The translations under genes were made by a program, and so were the position numbers. Below are positions 1-9,853 of a stretch of 64,000 nucleotides of DNA, one piece after another. The stretch is from Bathynomus jamesi (lineage: Eukaryota > Arthropoda > Malacostraca > Isopoda > Cirolanidae), in NCBI GenBank assembly GCA_023014485.1, contig JAJOZX010012059.1, positions 1-64,000 on the forward strand, read 5' to 3'. Positions within the stretch are counted from its first letter, which is position 1; each line of letters begins with the position of its first letter. The notes under the pieces are model-generated. The model was not told the origin of the DNA. It saw nothing but the letters and a program-made list of their open reading frames with translations, and searched no databases.

Positions 1-130
1 TTAGCCTTATAAGGCTAACTAACGAAAATATCACGACCTAACCTAACCAATCGTTAGGTCAACTGTACGACCTTGACGATTGGTTAGGTTAGGTCGTGAT
101 ATTTTTGTTAGTTAGCCTTATAAAGCTAAC
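1..130. repeat. Palindromic repeat carrying TTAGG-like motifs
   Basis: Positions 1-54 are the near-perfect inverted complement of 76-130, with a spacer of about 21 bases, so the stretch can fold into a stem of about 54 bp. Each arm holds two TTAGG/CCTAA units (GGTTAGGTTAGG on the right, CCTAACCTAACC on the left) next to ATATTTTCGTTAG-type sequence. The same core recurs in both arms of the hairpin inside the MITE at 39374-39587, so this is a dispersed family rather than a chromosome end. The repeat touches the window edge and may continue beyond it. Confidence 0.8.
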
Positions 131-359
131 TAAAGAAGGCTGGAGTTTAATTATGTTTCAATGGCGGCAGTCAAACGGAAAAGATCCCCAAATAGTCCTG
201 CAACAGTTTGGTCAGTAAGGCTTTTAAAGCAAATCACAATTATGACTATCACGTTCTAAACATGCTGCTTCCTTTCAGTTCCGCGCCATCTTCCCTTCAA
301 TATCTTACATAATTTATGTCATTTCAATCGGTGTCGTGTGATACTAAAAAAGAATAAAT

Positions 360-773
360 TCAATACATTTGTATGAAATTACAGCCAATTATTAAAATTC
401 TCTGTCTAAATTCTATTGGCAAAGGCTGCACATTAGGGTATATTGGAGCCTTTCCCAGAGATCTTGTAAATGATCTACTTGTGTTATTTCTCGAATGTAC
501 ACTCTCTTGTCCTTCCCCTAACCTACGTCGTTTACCTACATTCACCAGTAGTAATTCCTTTTCAGAACCCGAACTGTCAGTGATATTTGAAAATTTTCTT
601 TTAAATGAACCGCTATCAGTCACTACTTCCAATTTCTTCAGCTCTTCCCCAGTTTGTAAATTAATCAAACTAACCGAACTTCTACTATTAGATGACGAAT
701 TGCATTCACTGAGACTAACTATTGCGGACGAAGTTAAATTTTTTAAGTTAAATATTGCCGAAAAACGTCGCAC
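360..773 (-). CDS. Hypothetical ORF, possible 3' remnant of Gypsy element A
   Basis: An open frame of about 137 codons on the same strand as element A, about 0.9 kb past its integrase. The protein is rich in Ser and Asn and has a basic patch (GKRRRLG) near residue 80; no conserved domain is recognisable. It could be the tail of element A's polyprotein or a third ORF, because position and strand fit. The frame has no stop only over this short, AT-rich stretch, so chance is not excluded. A palindrome at 851-962 separates it from the next frame upstream. Confidence 0.25.
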   Translation of the reverse strand: MRRFSAIFNLKNLTSSAIVSLSECNSSSNSRSSVSLINLQTGEELKKLEVVTDSGSFKRKFSNITDSSGSEKELLLVNVGKRRRLGEGQESVHSRNNTSRSFTRSLGKAPIYPNVQPLPIEFRQRILIIGCNFIQMY

Positions 774-850
774 CGAACCTAGATTTTAATTTTATCATGT
801 TTCCACGAGGAATTTTCTTCACTACTTACCCTCTTCTGATAATTAAAATC

Positions 851-962
851 CACTCTAATAGACAGAGTTTATTTCCACAACAGTTTCGATGCCCACTGGC
901 ACCCGAAGAGGATTCCAGTGGCATCGAAACTGTTGTGGAAATAAACTCTGTCTATTAGAGTG
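851..962. repeat. Foldback repeat with 48-49 bp arms
   Basis: Positions 851-899 are the reverse complement of 915-962 with one single-base gap; the spacer is 15 bases. Pairing continues weakly outwards through the AATTAAAA/TTTTAATT flanks. There is no coding potential. It lies between two minus-strand frames downstream of element A's integrase and looks like a recent palindromic insertion or duplication. Confidence 0.85.
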
Positions 963-1034
963 CTTTTTAATTATTATATTTTGACCTTCACGTAGAAAAA
1001 AGTGAAGTTTTTTTTTTTCATTTATTACCCTCTT

Positions 1035-1367
1035 CTATTCTAGTTGGTGCTCTAGTTGGTGCTTGAGAAATCTAATTCTTCCTTCCACCCAACTATTTTC
1101 AAATTCATCCTCTATGAATACCGTTTTAGAAGACTGAATTGGGGAAAATGATTTAATTTCATTTTCTAAATCAAATTCTACTTGAACCCCAACATCGCGT
1201 ACCTCTTCTACACTGCATTGATTTAAGTACTCTAAATTAGGTTGTGTTGCTACACATTTTGTAGTCGGCTTCTCAGATTCTATTCGCAATTCTGCTAATG
1301 TACTAAATACAGAATCATCTACAATTTCTGATGCACTACTTAATCTTAACCCTTTAACGCCGAACAT
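1035..1367 (-). CDS. Hypothetical ORF downstream of Gypsy element A integrase
   Basis: A frame of 110 codons on the element A strand. The product is acidic (runs such as EVRDVGVQVEFDLENE) and ends in a short repeated LEHQLE motif. No family is recognised. Its position 0.3 kb after the integrase makes it a candidate for the C-terminal part of element A's polyprotein or an accessory frame. The upstream end runs into a short MITE-like inverted repeat (1346-1440), so the natural start is not visible. Confidence 0.25.
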   Translation of the reverse strand: MFGVKGLRLSSASEIVDDSVFSTLAELRIESEKPTTKCVATQPNLEYLNQCSVEEVRDVGVQVEFDLENEIKSFSPIQSSKTVFIEDEFENSWVEGRIRFLKHQLEHQLE

Positions 1368-1440
1368 TTTTGTAGGGTTAAATCTAAATGCGTGTATTTG
1401 AAATGGTACGTATTCGACCCAGTCGGCGTTAGAGGGTTAA
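1346..1440. repeat. Short MITE-like inverted repeat
   Basis: The 19-base arms 1346-1364 and 1422-1440 are inverted complements with a few mismatches (TTAACCCTTTAACGCCGAA against TTAACCCTCTAACGCCGAC). They enclose about 57 bp without coding potential. This looks like a very short non-autonomous TIR element that landed in the 3' part of element A. Confidence 0.5.
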
Positions 1441-1689
1441 ATCAAACTCTTCAGAACTATTTAACATTACACTTTGTTCTCGTACCGTTTGTTTACCTAA
1501 ATGTCTCGAAGATTTACATCTTGCCTTATCTACTCTCTCGTTATCAGATTTATATGTACAAACACGTTTTCACTGCATACTTTCACGTTTTGACGGATGG
1601 CATGATATTCCTTCAAATATTGTAGTGGATCAGCCCATAATTTTAAATGTGTGTGATGCCCTCTAATAATTCTTCCCTTCCCTTGCAAT

Positions 1690-2700
1690 TCATATGATAC
1701 TCCCTCTGGGATTGATTAATTTTGAAATTTCAAACGGTCCAATATATCTGTGAGTCATTTTGCGCTCCACACTTCTAACTGACGTTACAACCTTCAAAAC
1801 TACTTTTACTCCCTTAGCGAACGGCAACAAATTTGGATGGCCTTCCTTCCACGTTAATTGTTCCTCGAGTGAAACTGGAATGACCTCCCCCCTCTCGCTC
1901 ATTACTTTCCGTTAATAATTTATCCGAGGGTGACATTTTAATTTGCCTATGATACGTCTCATTATACGTTATAATTACCTTTGGCAGGAACCTAAATAGC
2001 TGCAAAATGGAAGAATTCACCCTTTCTATCGCCCCGTTGCACAGTAGTTTATAAGGGCTCGAAAATGCGTGATAGATGCCATATCTCTGCAACATTCCTT
2101 TAAATAACCCCGACTTAAACTCAGTCCCATTATCACTCAAACATCTTTCCGGTACACGCAACATTGTTGGCAAGATTTGAAACTAAAATTCTGATGTAAT
2201 AACTTTAGCACTTTTATTCTTAATTGGCCTTGCCCAAACTCACTTGCTATAATGATCTACACATACTACGCAGTACGCACCGTATATATCCTCTTAGAGT
2301 CCTCGGCAAACTTATTAAAACTATAGCGATTAATTCATACTGCCTTCTAGTTACCACACGCATTACTGGAGGCTTGGTTACTTGATGGCCCACTTTCATT
2401 AACTGACAACGTTCACACGTCCTACAAATGTCATTAACTACTCGATCTACCTTTGGGTGCCAAACATATCGTAAAACCAGTTCATGAACCTTATCCCGCC
2501 CAAACATGTGCCATATAAATATGTAAAATCACTACAGTATGTACCAGTTGCTGAAATTCTACTACCGCTGCACAGTTACCCATTTTTCGATTTAGTTTTA
2601 CTAATATACCCTTATGAACTAAAAAGGTGTCCCAGTATCGACGGTACTCGCTTAAATCCTTTTTTTTTGGAACAAGGTAACTAACCCTTTACCTATCAAT
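1690..2700 (-). pseudogene. Integrase remnant of Gypsy element A
   Basis: Three frames together give a retroviral-type integrase. The N-terminal zinc-binding region (about 2430-2530) shows RYVWHPKV followed by CRTCERCQL. The catalytic core (1814-2173) shows LSDNGTEF, which holds the second Asp of the D-D-E triad, then YHAFSSPY and a following GAIERVN with the catalytic Glu. The C-terminal part (1690-1902) shows RYIGPFEISKL, the chromodomain-proximal region. The expected first Asp segment is not evident around 2180-2350, where the frame is broken. The segment upstream of the zinc finger (2530-2700) also reads as the usual pre-integrase linker. It would insert the cDNA, but this copy cannot be functional as it stands. 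Confidence 0.85.
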
Positions 2701-2822
2701 TCTTTTATTTTGGTAATTATCCTCGAATTACTTTGTCACCATGCAACTGTGCTTAAAGATAAAAACGACCCATTCAACCACTGGAAAAAAACGCTCTTTA
2801 TCTTGGGTACCGAAATCGATAT

Positions 2823-3233
2823 TCATACACAAAACAAAACTCTAACAACACTTAACACTGCTCCAGTATCTAAAAGAGCACAGAACTTTTTATCCTGTAC
2901 CTTTATCCATGTCCATGTGACACATATCTCCGTGTGTCTACACGATGGCAATGATTCGGATACAGGATTGGAAGGTTCCTGCATTAATAAATTTAAATTC
3001 AAATCAGCTAAATCACCTTCCCAACAATTGTTTTTGGCTTCCCTTGAAATTTCTAAATCATAACTGCTAATATAATTCTGTCCGCTACCCTCCCAAGGTT
3101 CTAACAAACTACGCATTACAGGATTAAAATGTATGCCTCCCTGGCATTGTAAGTGAATTTCTCTTTTGATTTTAATTTTTTTACTTTCTCTGAAATAGAC
3201 AAGACTGAACAAGACTCGTTGTAATGCACCCAA
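2823..3233 (-). pseudogene. Second aspartic-protease-like segment, element A region
   Basis: This frame ends in KVQDKKFCALLDTGAVLSVV, a typical retropepsin active-site flap start (LLDTGA) with the hydrophobic strand before it; the frame is lost soon after. It lies between element A's RNase H (beyond the element B insertion) and its integrase. That is not the usual place for a Gypsy protease, and element A already has one at 9854-10720. It may be a fragment of a third Gypsy copy, the product of a rearrangement, or an unusual domain order. The upstream 100 residues have no recognisable domain. Confidence 0.5.
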
Positions 3234-3270
3234 ATTTTTACTTTAAAAAGGTAACTTGCGGCAAGTAAAA

Positions 3271-3274
3271 CCTG
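3271..3274. other. Target-site duplication of element B (left copy)
   Basis: CCTG precedes the left LTR and recurs at 8352-8355 directly after the right LTR. Four bases is the usual Gypsy duplication length. Confidence 0.85.
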
Positions 3275-3739
3275 TGTTGGTTTACGTCGTCGTCGTCGTT
3301 GGCCTAGGCAAGCTACGGCTTGGACCGTAGCGCATCTATCCGGTATAGGTTAACCTGGATGATGTAGCCATAAGCACTGCCGCTAGTTAAGTGCCAACCA
3401 GTGATTATCTCACTAGCCGTATTGAGTCCGTTAGGCGAAACTACGACAGTACCAAAGGTGGAAAATATAACCTTTGGTTTTCTATTATTTATTTGTAAAA
3501 TGGACATGGCATTAGATTAAAATAAATATTTGAATATAATAATTAACTGACAATTGTGATATATAATTAATTATGTTTACATACAATAAAATAATATAGT
3601 ATACATAAAATTAGTATTAATGTGGTTCACAATTGAATTATAATGGGGTAACTAATTTAAAATGAATTTATACTATTCCGAAATTCAAGACGGTAAAATT
3701 AACATTTATCTTGAAACTAAAATAAGAGTATTCACTACA
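3275..3739 (-). repeat. 3' LTR of Gypsy element B
   Basis: A 465-bp LTR. Read on the element's strand it starts TGTAGTGAATA and ends GTAAACCAACA. Compared base by base with 7884-8351 it differs only at three single-base length changes (GG/GGG, ATAATA/ATAAATA, GGGG/GGGGG). A (CGT)n run lies near the outer end. The Pol II promoter and poly(A) signals expected in an LTR are not obvious by eye. Confidence 0.95.
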
Positions 3740-3751
3740 CACTCCCCCACC
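3740..3751 (-). other. Polypurine tract of element B
   Basis: On the minus strand GGTGGGGGAGTG abuts the 3' LTR. This is the expected place and composition for the second-strand primer. Confidence 0.75.
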
Positions 3752-3824
3752 AGAGAGGAAGTTCAAAGAGTTCCGAACGACACAGATTTCCGCTGAACCT
3801 TTTTGGTAGCTACTTGTACCTCAC

Positions 3825-4890
3825 TTAAGGTTGATTCCAAAAACGCAGGCTTAAGACGATCGATAGAAACCTTGTCGACCTTGGAACCGCGCTGGATGAG
3901 GAATGATTTGCGCGTACGTCGGAGAACTTCATAGGGTCCGTCATATGGACATTGGAGAGGCCGTTTTGGGACAGGTACACGAACGAAAACGTGGGTGCAA
4001 GATTGGAGGGCTGGGAAACAAAGATGTTCTGTTGGCTAGTCAAACGAGGGGGAACAGGCTGAAGGGACTGCATGTGAGAGGAAAGTGTTTGAGCGAATTC
4101 CGTAGGATCACATGACTTATCCCCTGCAGTGAAGTAGCCACCTGGTAGCCGCAGTGTTGTTCCATAGACTAGTTCAGCCGCTGTAGTCTTCAGATCACTC
4201 TTAAATGCAGAGCGAATACCAAGCAACACGAGTGGAAGCTTATCCATCCAATGGAGTCTTCGTGACACATAAGGGATGACTTCAGCTGGCGATGGAAGCG
4301 TTCGACGAGGCCGTTAGCTTGCGGATGATACGCACAGGTATGCGCATGTACTGTACCCAACAAGCTGGTAAACTTCTTCCAAGCGAAGACTCAAATTGGC
4401 GACCTTGGTCAGTGATGACTTTTGTCGGCAATCCAAATCTTGATACCCATCCATGAAGAAAGGCTCTTGCAACAGTGTCCGCTTGGATATCAGGAAGTGG
4501 GATGGCTTCAGGCCATCTGGAAAAGCGGTCGAGACAGGTGAGCAGATAACGTTGGCCTTGAATCACTGGAAGAGGGCCAACAATGTCTACATGAATTACC
4601 TCAAATCGCTGGGATGGGGGCGGAAATGCGTCAAAGGGGGACCTGGTGTGCCTTTGGACTTTGGCACGCTGGCAGGCAAGGCACGTTTTGGTCCAATGTT
4701 TGACATCCTTCCGCATCGAGGGCCAAACAAAGCGAGAGGTAACCAGGTGTTGCGAAGCACGGATACCAGGATGGGAGGGCTTATGAAGATCCATGAAGAC
4801 TGCTTGTCTGTGACATGGAGGGACATATGGGCGAATAGCAGCTGTTGATACGTCGCAATAGAGGGGCACAGACAATCCTGGCATACTCAT
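3825..4890 (-). pseudogene. Integrase region of element B pol
   Basis: Two overlapping frames. The upstream one (4282-4890) has the HHCC zinc finger (DLHKPSHPGIRAS..., then CLACQRAKVQRH), the catalytic core with HVDIVGPLP (first Asp) and VITDQGRQFES (second Asp), and is then lost to a frameshift near 4380. The downstream frame (3825-4268) resumes with LPLVLLGIRSAFKSDLKTTAAELVYG, the usual end of the core, here shown only by its residue pattern, and a basic C-terminal tail. The Glu-bearing helix lies in the frameshifted stretch. Role: joining retrotransposon cDNA to chromosomal DNA. At least one length change would need to be a sequencing error for it to be functional. Confidence 0.9.
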
Positions 4891-5474
4891 TTTCTTGAGG
4901 GAAAGTGAGTGAGTGGAGTCTTCTCTGAGCAGGTCTTGTAGTTCCGTATCCTTATCTTGATCCTGTGCAATAGCATTCCACAGTGTAGAGCTGAGGGTAA
5001 CAGAAGTATCTCTATTCTTGAAAGTGCATCCGCTGGAGTGTTCAAGACACCTTTGATGTGGCGGATATCTGTGGTAAATTGCGAGATATAATCGAGTTGC
5101 CTGATGACTCTGGGAGAGTGGTTACAGCTGTTTTTATTGAAGACAGTGACCAAAGGTTTGTGGTCGGTAAAAACACAAAACTCTCGGCCTTCAAGGAAAT
5201 GTTGAAAATGCTTCACGTTTAAGTAAATAGCAAGAAGTTCACGTCCGAAAGCACTATAACGCGTTTGGGCTGGCTGCAGCTTTTTCGAGTAAAACGCGAT
5301 GGGTGCTTGTTGACCGTTAATGGTTTGTTCCAACACTCCACCGATCGCAACATCTGATGCATCGACCGTCAGAGTTAGGGGGGCATCACTGATAGGAAAT
5401 GACAGAGACAATGCACTATTGATAGCATTTTTGGCATTGTCGAACGCCTGTAAACTATCGCTACACCATACCAA
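4887..5474 (-). pseudogene. RNase H region of element B pol
   Basis: The frame shows TVDASDVAIGGVL (first catalytic Asp), FSRELLAIY-like FGRELLAIYLNVKHF (catalytic Glu), FCVFTDHKPLV (second Asp) and ADALSR (last Asp), the full Ty3/Gypsy RNase H set. Its role is removal of the RNA template during reverse transcription. It follows the RT thumb in a different frame, with the break near 5400, and ends in a stop at the junction with the integrase frame. Confidence 0.92.
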
Positions 5475-6539
5475 TTTGTTACCTTGCGTTTGTGTGTGAT
5501 CATAGCGTGTAGAGGAGCAAGAACACTGGCACAGTTTTTAATGAACTTGTGGTAATAATTTACCAAACCTAGAAACCGACGTAACTCACGCTGATTATTT
5601 GGCATTGGGTAATTTTTTATCACTTCACACTTGTCCTGAAGGGGGGTAATTCCGTGCTGCGAAATCGTGTGACCAAGAAATTCCAAGGTTGGCTGTGCAA
5701 ACACACACTTAGATGCATTAATAGTAACACCGTATTGTTCTAAGCGTTGAAAAAGGAGTGAAAGATGTTCCTTATGTTCCTCTTCCGTTGAGCTGGCCAC
5801 AAGCAAATCATCGATGTAGGCATAAACAAAGTCTAAGCCTCTGGTGACCTCATCTATAAACCTCTGAAAGGTTTGCGCAGCATTCCGTAGCCCGAACGGC
5901 ATCTTCAAAAATTCGAATAACCCAAATGGTGTACAAACTGCAGTCTGGGAATATCCGAAGGCTCTACGGGAATGTGGTGGAAAGCCTTAACGAGATCTAT
6001 TTTACTGAAGATAGATTTGCCGTGGAGAAGAGAAGTAAAGTCTTGGACATTTGGTACCGGATATCGGTCCGGATGGTTGTCGAATTCAAAAACCGGTAAT
6101 CCCCACATGGTCTCCAGTCTCCTGACTTCTTCTGGACCAGGTGTAGGGGAGAGGACCAACTGCTTTTGGAAGGTCTTATTATCCCAAGATCTATCATAAG
6201 CTGGAATTCCGATTTGGCAGCTTTCAGTTTGTCCGGGGCAAGACGTCTGGGTTTTGCAAACACAGGGGGACCTTTTGTTGTAATGTGATGGGTAATGGTG
6301 TGCTTAATGGTATCACCCATCTGCATCGGTTGAAGAATTCCTGGATATCGCTGGAAAAGGCACTGGTACATGGAATTAGGGGGAACGAGGGAAAGTGCAG
6401 AGTTCGAGGCGTCCGGAAGGGCAACCTGTTTGGCAAGAACAGAAAGCAGTGTGGCCTGGTCGCATAAGCGTCGCTTGTCAAGATCCACCAGGAGTTTGAA
6501 ATGCTGGAGGAAGTCAGCGCCGATTATGGGATGCCGCAC
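5375..6539 (-). pseudogene. Reverse transcriptase region of element B pol
   Basis: Three frames cover the RT domain. The fingers start at 6539-5997 (SSWSSPLHLVQKKSG..WRPCGDYR). The palm begins in 6159-5905 (SKIDLVKAFHHIPV, first catalytic Asp) and continues in 5908-5375 (MPFGLRNAAQTFQRFID, then YAYIDDLLVAS with the YxDD box, CVFAQPTLEFLGH and RRFLGLVNYYHKFI). All catalytic residues are present. Breaks near 6060-6160, 5905 and 5450 shift the frame. It copies the element RNA into cDNA from the tRNA primer bound at 7871-7881. Confidence 0.93.
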
Positions 6540-6832
6540 TTGAGCACAGATGAAAATCCACTTGAAGGATCGGTGAAGGCCAAGTTTAGTTCACGCGACT
6601 GAGTACCGTACGTGGGTATGCGTGAACCGTTAGCAGCGTATAGAGGCGGAGATTCCGAGTGCTTATGACCAGATTTTTGAGGGAATACACTGACTGACGC
6701 TCCGGTATCGACCAAGAAATTGATACCAGAGTTCCTGTCCTTTATGAATAACAGGTTGGCAGTGCGAGTACTAGACGCCATTAGGACTCGCTGCTGGGGT
6801 TTTCCGACGAAAAATTGCAAGGGGAGATGCAC
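6524..6832 (-). pseudogene. Aspartic protease region of element B pol
   Basis: The frame holds NFLVDTGASVSVFP, the retropepsin active site with intact DTGA, preceded by a short strand and followed by the flap region (YAANGSRIPTYG). The second conserved motif (MRHPIIGADFLQHF) lies at the start of the RT frame, so the domain straddles a frame change near 6530. It overlaps the end of gag (6781) by about 50 bases in another frame, consistent with gag-pol expression by frameshifting. Confidence 0.9.
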
Positions 6833-7530
6833 TTCCTAGCCTTCTTTCCAAATTTCGAGTGGTAGAAGCAGATCTTCCCGGAACTCGAACGATGCCTCTT
6901 CGTAAATCTTGACCGAGAATGGCTTCTTTGCCGTTGATTTTGTAGCAGAGAACAAACGTGGTTGAGTTGTTGACTTAACTCTTCCACTTTCAACTCCAGT
7001 TCCGATTGTGTGTTCACGTTGTTGACCGGAGCTGTGTCAATCTCCACTACTTTGTCGGCAGTTTCTGCTAGTTTATCAACTGGAGTAGCAGGATCCATAG
7101 TGGCCAAGACACGCTGAGCTGATGGAGGAAGTTTCTGCAAGAACAACTGTCTAAAGATGTCCTTATCGAAGGTTTGTGCGCGTTCGCCTAGAGCGCACTG
7201 CATAGCCCTCAGCATTTGAGTGGGCTTACGGTCTCCAAGTTCTTCTTTTGAGATTAACTGATGTAGTTTCTCACGCTCGGAGACAGTGGTGCGGCGCAGG
7301 ATGGCAGACTTCAGATCGTTGTACGGGTCCTCACTCGTGGAAGGAGATACGATGACGTCACGGACTTCAGAGATGATGCTCGCTGGTAGAGAGGACAAAA
7401 CATGATCGATTTCGTCCTGCTAGCGGTGATCCTTCCCAAGTTAAATTGTGATTCCACTTGGTGGAACCAAATAAATGGATCACCCGGCCAGAAGACGGGA
7501 GCTTTACGCTCAAGTGGGAGATGGCACCAG
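6781..7530 (-). pseudogene. Gag of element B with CHCC zinc motif
   Basis: The main frame (7398-6781) covers the capsid-like part (RERRTTVSEREKL-type helix region, LFLQKLPPSAQRVLA) and ends in a Cys-His box CFYHSKFGKKARKCISPC, i.e. C-x2-H...C-x3-C, the CHCC form typical of CsRn1-clade Gag rather than CCHC. Reading further upstream in another frame gives FWPGDPFIWFHQVESQF, the expected N-terminal part, so a one-base length change near 7411 splits the gene. Gag packages the RNA. No unambiguous ATG start is visible. Confidence 0.85.
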
Positions 7531-7650
7531 CGTCGTCAGGCATCTTCTCCTATGCTTGCTGACGTACAAGCAAGACGACAAGTTCCCAACGAAGGAGTGG
7601 AGGTTGAGACGAGCGCAGGCACAGAGCGCACGGGCAGGGGTGATGGGCAG

Positions 7651-7862
7651 AGGGCACGAGCGACATTACAGTCTGGTCCTAGTCGCTCGGGTGAAGGGGG
7701 TGGTGGGCACGAACGACGTTACAGTCTGGTCCTAGTCGTTCGGGTGAAGGGGGTGATGGGCACGAACGACATTACAGTCTAGTCCTAGTCGTTCGGGTGA
7801 AGGGGGTGACGGGCACGAACGACATTACAGTCTAGTCCTAGTCGTTCGGGTGGAAGGGGTAA
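7651..7862. repeat. 53-bp tandem repeat, four copies, in element B leader
   Basis: The ACAGTCTGGT/ACAGTCTAGT landmark recurs at 7668, 7721, 7774 and 7827, an exact 53-bp period. The units differ by a few bases. They lie between the primer site and gag, in the 5' untranslated leader. Confidence 0.95.
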
Positions 7863-7870
7863 TCCAGCTC

Positions 7871-7881
7871 CGGGGTCACCA
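7871..7881 (-). promoter_or_regulatory. Primer binding site of element B, tRNA-Trp type
   Basis: On the minus strand TGGTGACCCCG begins two bases after the 5' LTR. Its complement CGGGGTCACCA matches the 3' end of arthropod tRNA-Trp including CCA (from knowledge of that tRNA). CsRn1/Kabuki-type elements use tRNA-Trp. Confidence 0.8.
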
Positions 7882-7883
7882 AT

Positions 7884-8351
7884 TGTTGGTTTACGTCGTC
7901 GTCGTCGTTGGCCTAGGCAAGCTACGGCTTGGGACCGTAGCGCATCTATCCGGTATAGGTTAACCTGGATGATGTAGCCATAAGCACTGCCGCTAGTTAA
8001 GTGCCAACCAGTGATTATCTCACTAGCCGTATTGAGTCCGTTAGGCGAAACTACGACAGTACCAAAGGTGGAAAATATAACCTTTGGTTTTCTATTATTT
8101 ATTTGTAAAATGGACATGGCATTAGATTAAAATAAATATTTGAATATAAATAATTAACTGACAATTGTGATATATAATTAATTATGTTTACATACAATAA
8201 AATAATATAGTATACATAAAATTAGTATTAATGTGGTTCACAATTGAATTATAATGGGGGTAACTAATTTAAAATGAATTTATACTATTCCGAAATTCAA
8301 GACGGTAAAATTAACATTTATCTTGAAACTAAAATAAGAGTATTCACTACA
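7884..8351 (-). repeat. 5' LTR of Gypsy element B
   Basis: A 468-bp LTR, matching 3275-3739 with no substitutions and three one-base length differences. It is followed by the CCTG duplication (8352-8355) and then element A sequence. Confidence 0.95.
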
Positions 8352-8451
8352 CCTGCATAGCAGGAACTGTTCCATCTAATTTCATGCTTTCCAACACTTT
8401 AGTGCCCTTCCCACTCTGAGAAATGCCATACCATATATTATGCTTAATTAA

Positions 8452-8890
8452 TTAATTCACTAATAATATTCTTCCCTCCAGCTTATTGCTAAGTAAATCT
8501 GGGATACACATTGCCTGCAGCCGGGCCCATAAATTTTCTATAAGAGAATTACCACCTCCTGGAATAAGTAACTGTACTTCTAACCCATTAAGTATCCTCC
8601 CTCCTCTATCTTGCGATTCTTTCAACCCCTCTGAAACATAATTGGCCCTCAACAATGCATCAGCTAGAATGTTATTTTTACCTGGCCTATAATAAATTTC
8701 ATAATCAAAATCGTTCAAATCTTCAAGAGTACATGCCAACCGCCCATCTACCATACGCATATTGTGTAGATATATTAGAGGCTGGTGATCAGTGAAAATT
8801 ACGAATCTTTTTCCCAATAAAAAAGGTCTAAACGTTTTCACCCCCCATCTCAAGGCCGCTAATTCCCGCTCAATCGTACTATAACGCCTT
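8452..8890 (-). pseudogene. RNase H region of Gypsy element A
   Basis: The frame reads FRPFLLGKRFVIFTDHQPLIYL (one catalytic Asp in FTDHQPL) and later YYRPGKNNILADALLRA (last catalytic Asp in ADAL). The upstream catalytic positions lie beyond a break near 8860-8950. A C-terminal extension of about 60 residues leads towards the tether that precedes integrase, and element B interrupts 100 bp further on. Same strand as the RT at 9066-9836. Confidence 0.9.
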
Positions 8891-9065
8891 TGGGCCTGGT
8901 TAAATGAAACTGACGCGTATGCAATTACTCATTCTTCTTCCCCTCGCGTTTGCGTAAGAGCAGTACCCGCTCCAGTGCCGGATGCATCGACCGCAAGCTG
9001 CAGACATGCAACATTAGACCTAAAATCGGGAAAGGTCAGAAGAATGTCTTTCGCCATTTCCTCCT

Positions 9066-9836
9066 TCAATTCTCAAAAGCCTCTTTCCTCGCACAAGTCA
9101 TCTTTACTTTCTCCTTACGTTGTCCCCCCGTTACTTTGGCTAAAGGTCCAGCAATTACTGAACAATTTTTTATGAATTTTCTCTGAAAATTAACTAATCC
9201 GAGGAATTCTCCAACCTGGCCAACAGTTTCCGGTTCAGGAAAATTTAAAACTTGATTAATATAAGTCTTCACTTTATGTAACCTTTTATTACTAATGATG
9301 TGCCCCAAGAACTGCACCTCTTCCTGTACCCATTTACATTTAGCCGTTTTAACTTTAATACCCGCATCTGCTAGTTTATTGAGCACTTTATTTAACAATG
9401 ACAGAGTTCGTCAAATGTTTCGGCCATTATTAAGACGTCATCAAGATAAATAACCACCCTTTATCCTGAACAACCTTCCAATATTCTCTGCATTTCTCTT
9501 TGAAATGCCATTGACGCTGACCGAAGACCGAAAGAAAGCGACTTAAAAAGCATAATGGTTTTTCTGTGTAGAGAAGGCCGTGTAATCCCTCGATTGCTCG
9601 TCTAAGCCCATTTGATAATAACCCCCTTACTAAATCTAGCGAAGTAAAAAATTCATGTTATGAAGCCCGAATACTAATTCATTGATATTAGGTATAAGAA
9701 ATGTGTCCGGCTTTGTTACTATATTTAACTTGCGGTAGTCCACGCATAATCTAATAGTTCCGTCCCTTTTTTTAACTGGTACTACTGGTGCGTTCCATGG
9801 GGATTTACTATGCTCTAATATATCGAGCGCCACCAA
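9066..9836 (-). pseudogene. Reverse transcriptase region of Gypsy element A
   Basis: The upstream frame (9836-9636) has SPWNAPVVPVKKRDGTIRLC followed by VDYRKLN, the RT fingers. Reading the minus strand near 9435-9460 gives IYLDDVLIM, an intact YxDD box. The frame at 9398-9066 holds the palm-thumb region (EEVQFLGHIIS, then GEFLGLVNFQRKFIKNCS). The stretch 9460-9636 has frame breaks and the MPFGL-type motif is poorly kept. It belongs with the RNase H at 8452 and the protease at 9854. Confidence 0.9.
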
Positions 9837-9853
9837 CTCCTGGCACTGCGTTT

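Larger units (their letters stand above)
3275..8351 (-). mobile_element. Gypsy element B, CsRn1-like, full-length with LTRs
   Basis: A complete 5,077-bp LTR retrotransposon on the minus strand, inserted into element A. Evidence: near-identical LTRs (3275-3739 and 7884-8351) with TG...CA ends; a 4-bp target duplication CCTG at 3271-3274 and 8352-8355; a primer site at 7871-7881; a purine tract at 3740-3751; and gag, PR, RT, RNase H and INT in order between them. The CHCC-type Gag motif and tRNA-Trp-type PBS are hallmarks of the CsRn1/Kabuki clade (family knowledge). LTRs show no substitutions, so insertion was recent, yet all genes carry frame breaks. Confidence 0.95.

Noticed and set aside
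1..130. Telomere (TTAGG) end
   Set aside because: Only two units per arm, inside a palindrome that recurs internally at 39.5 kb.
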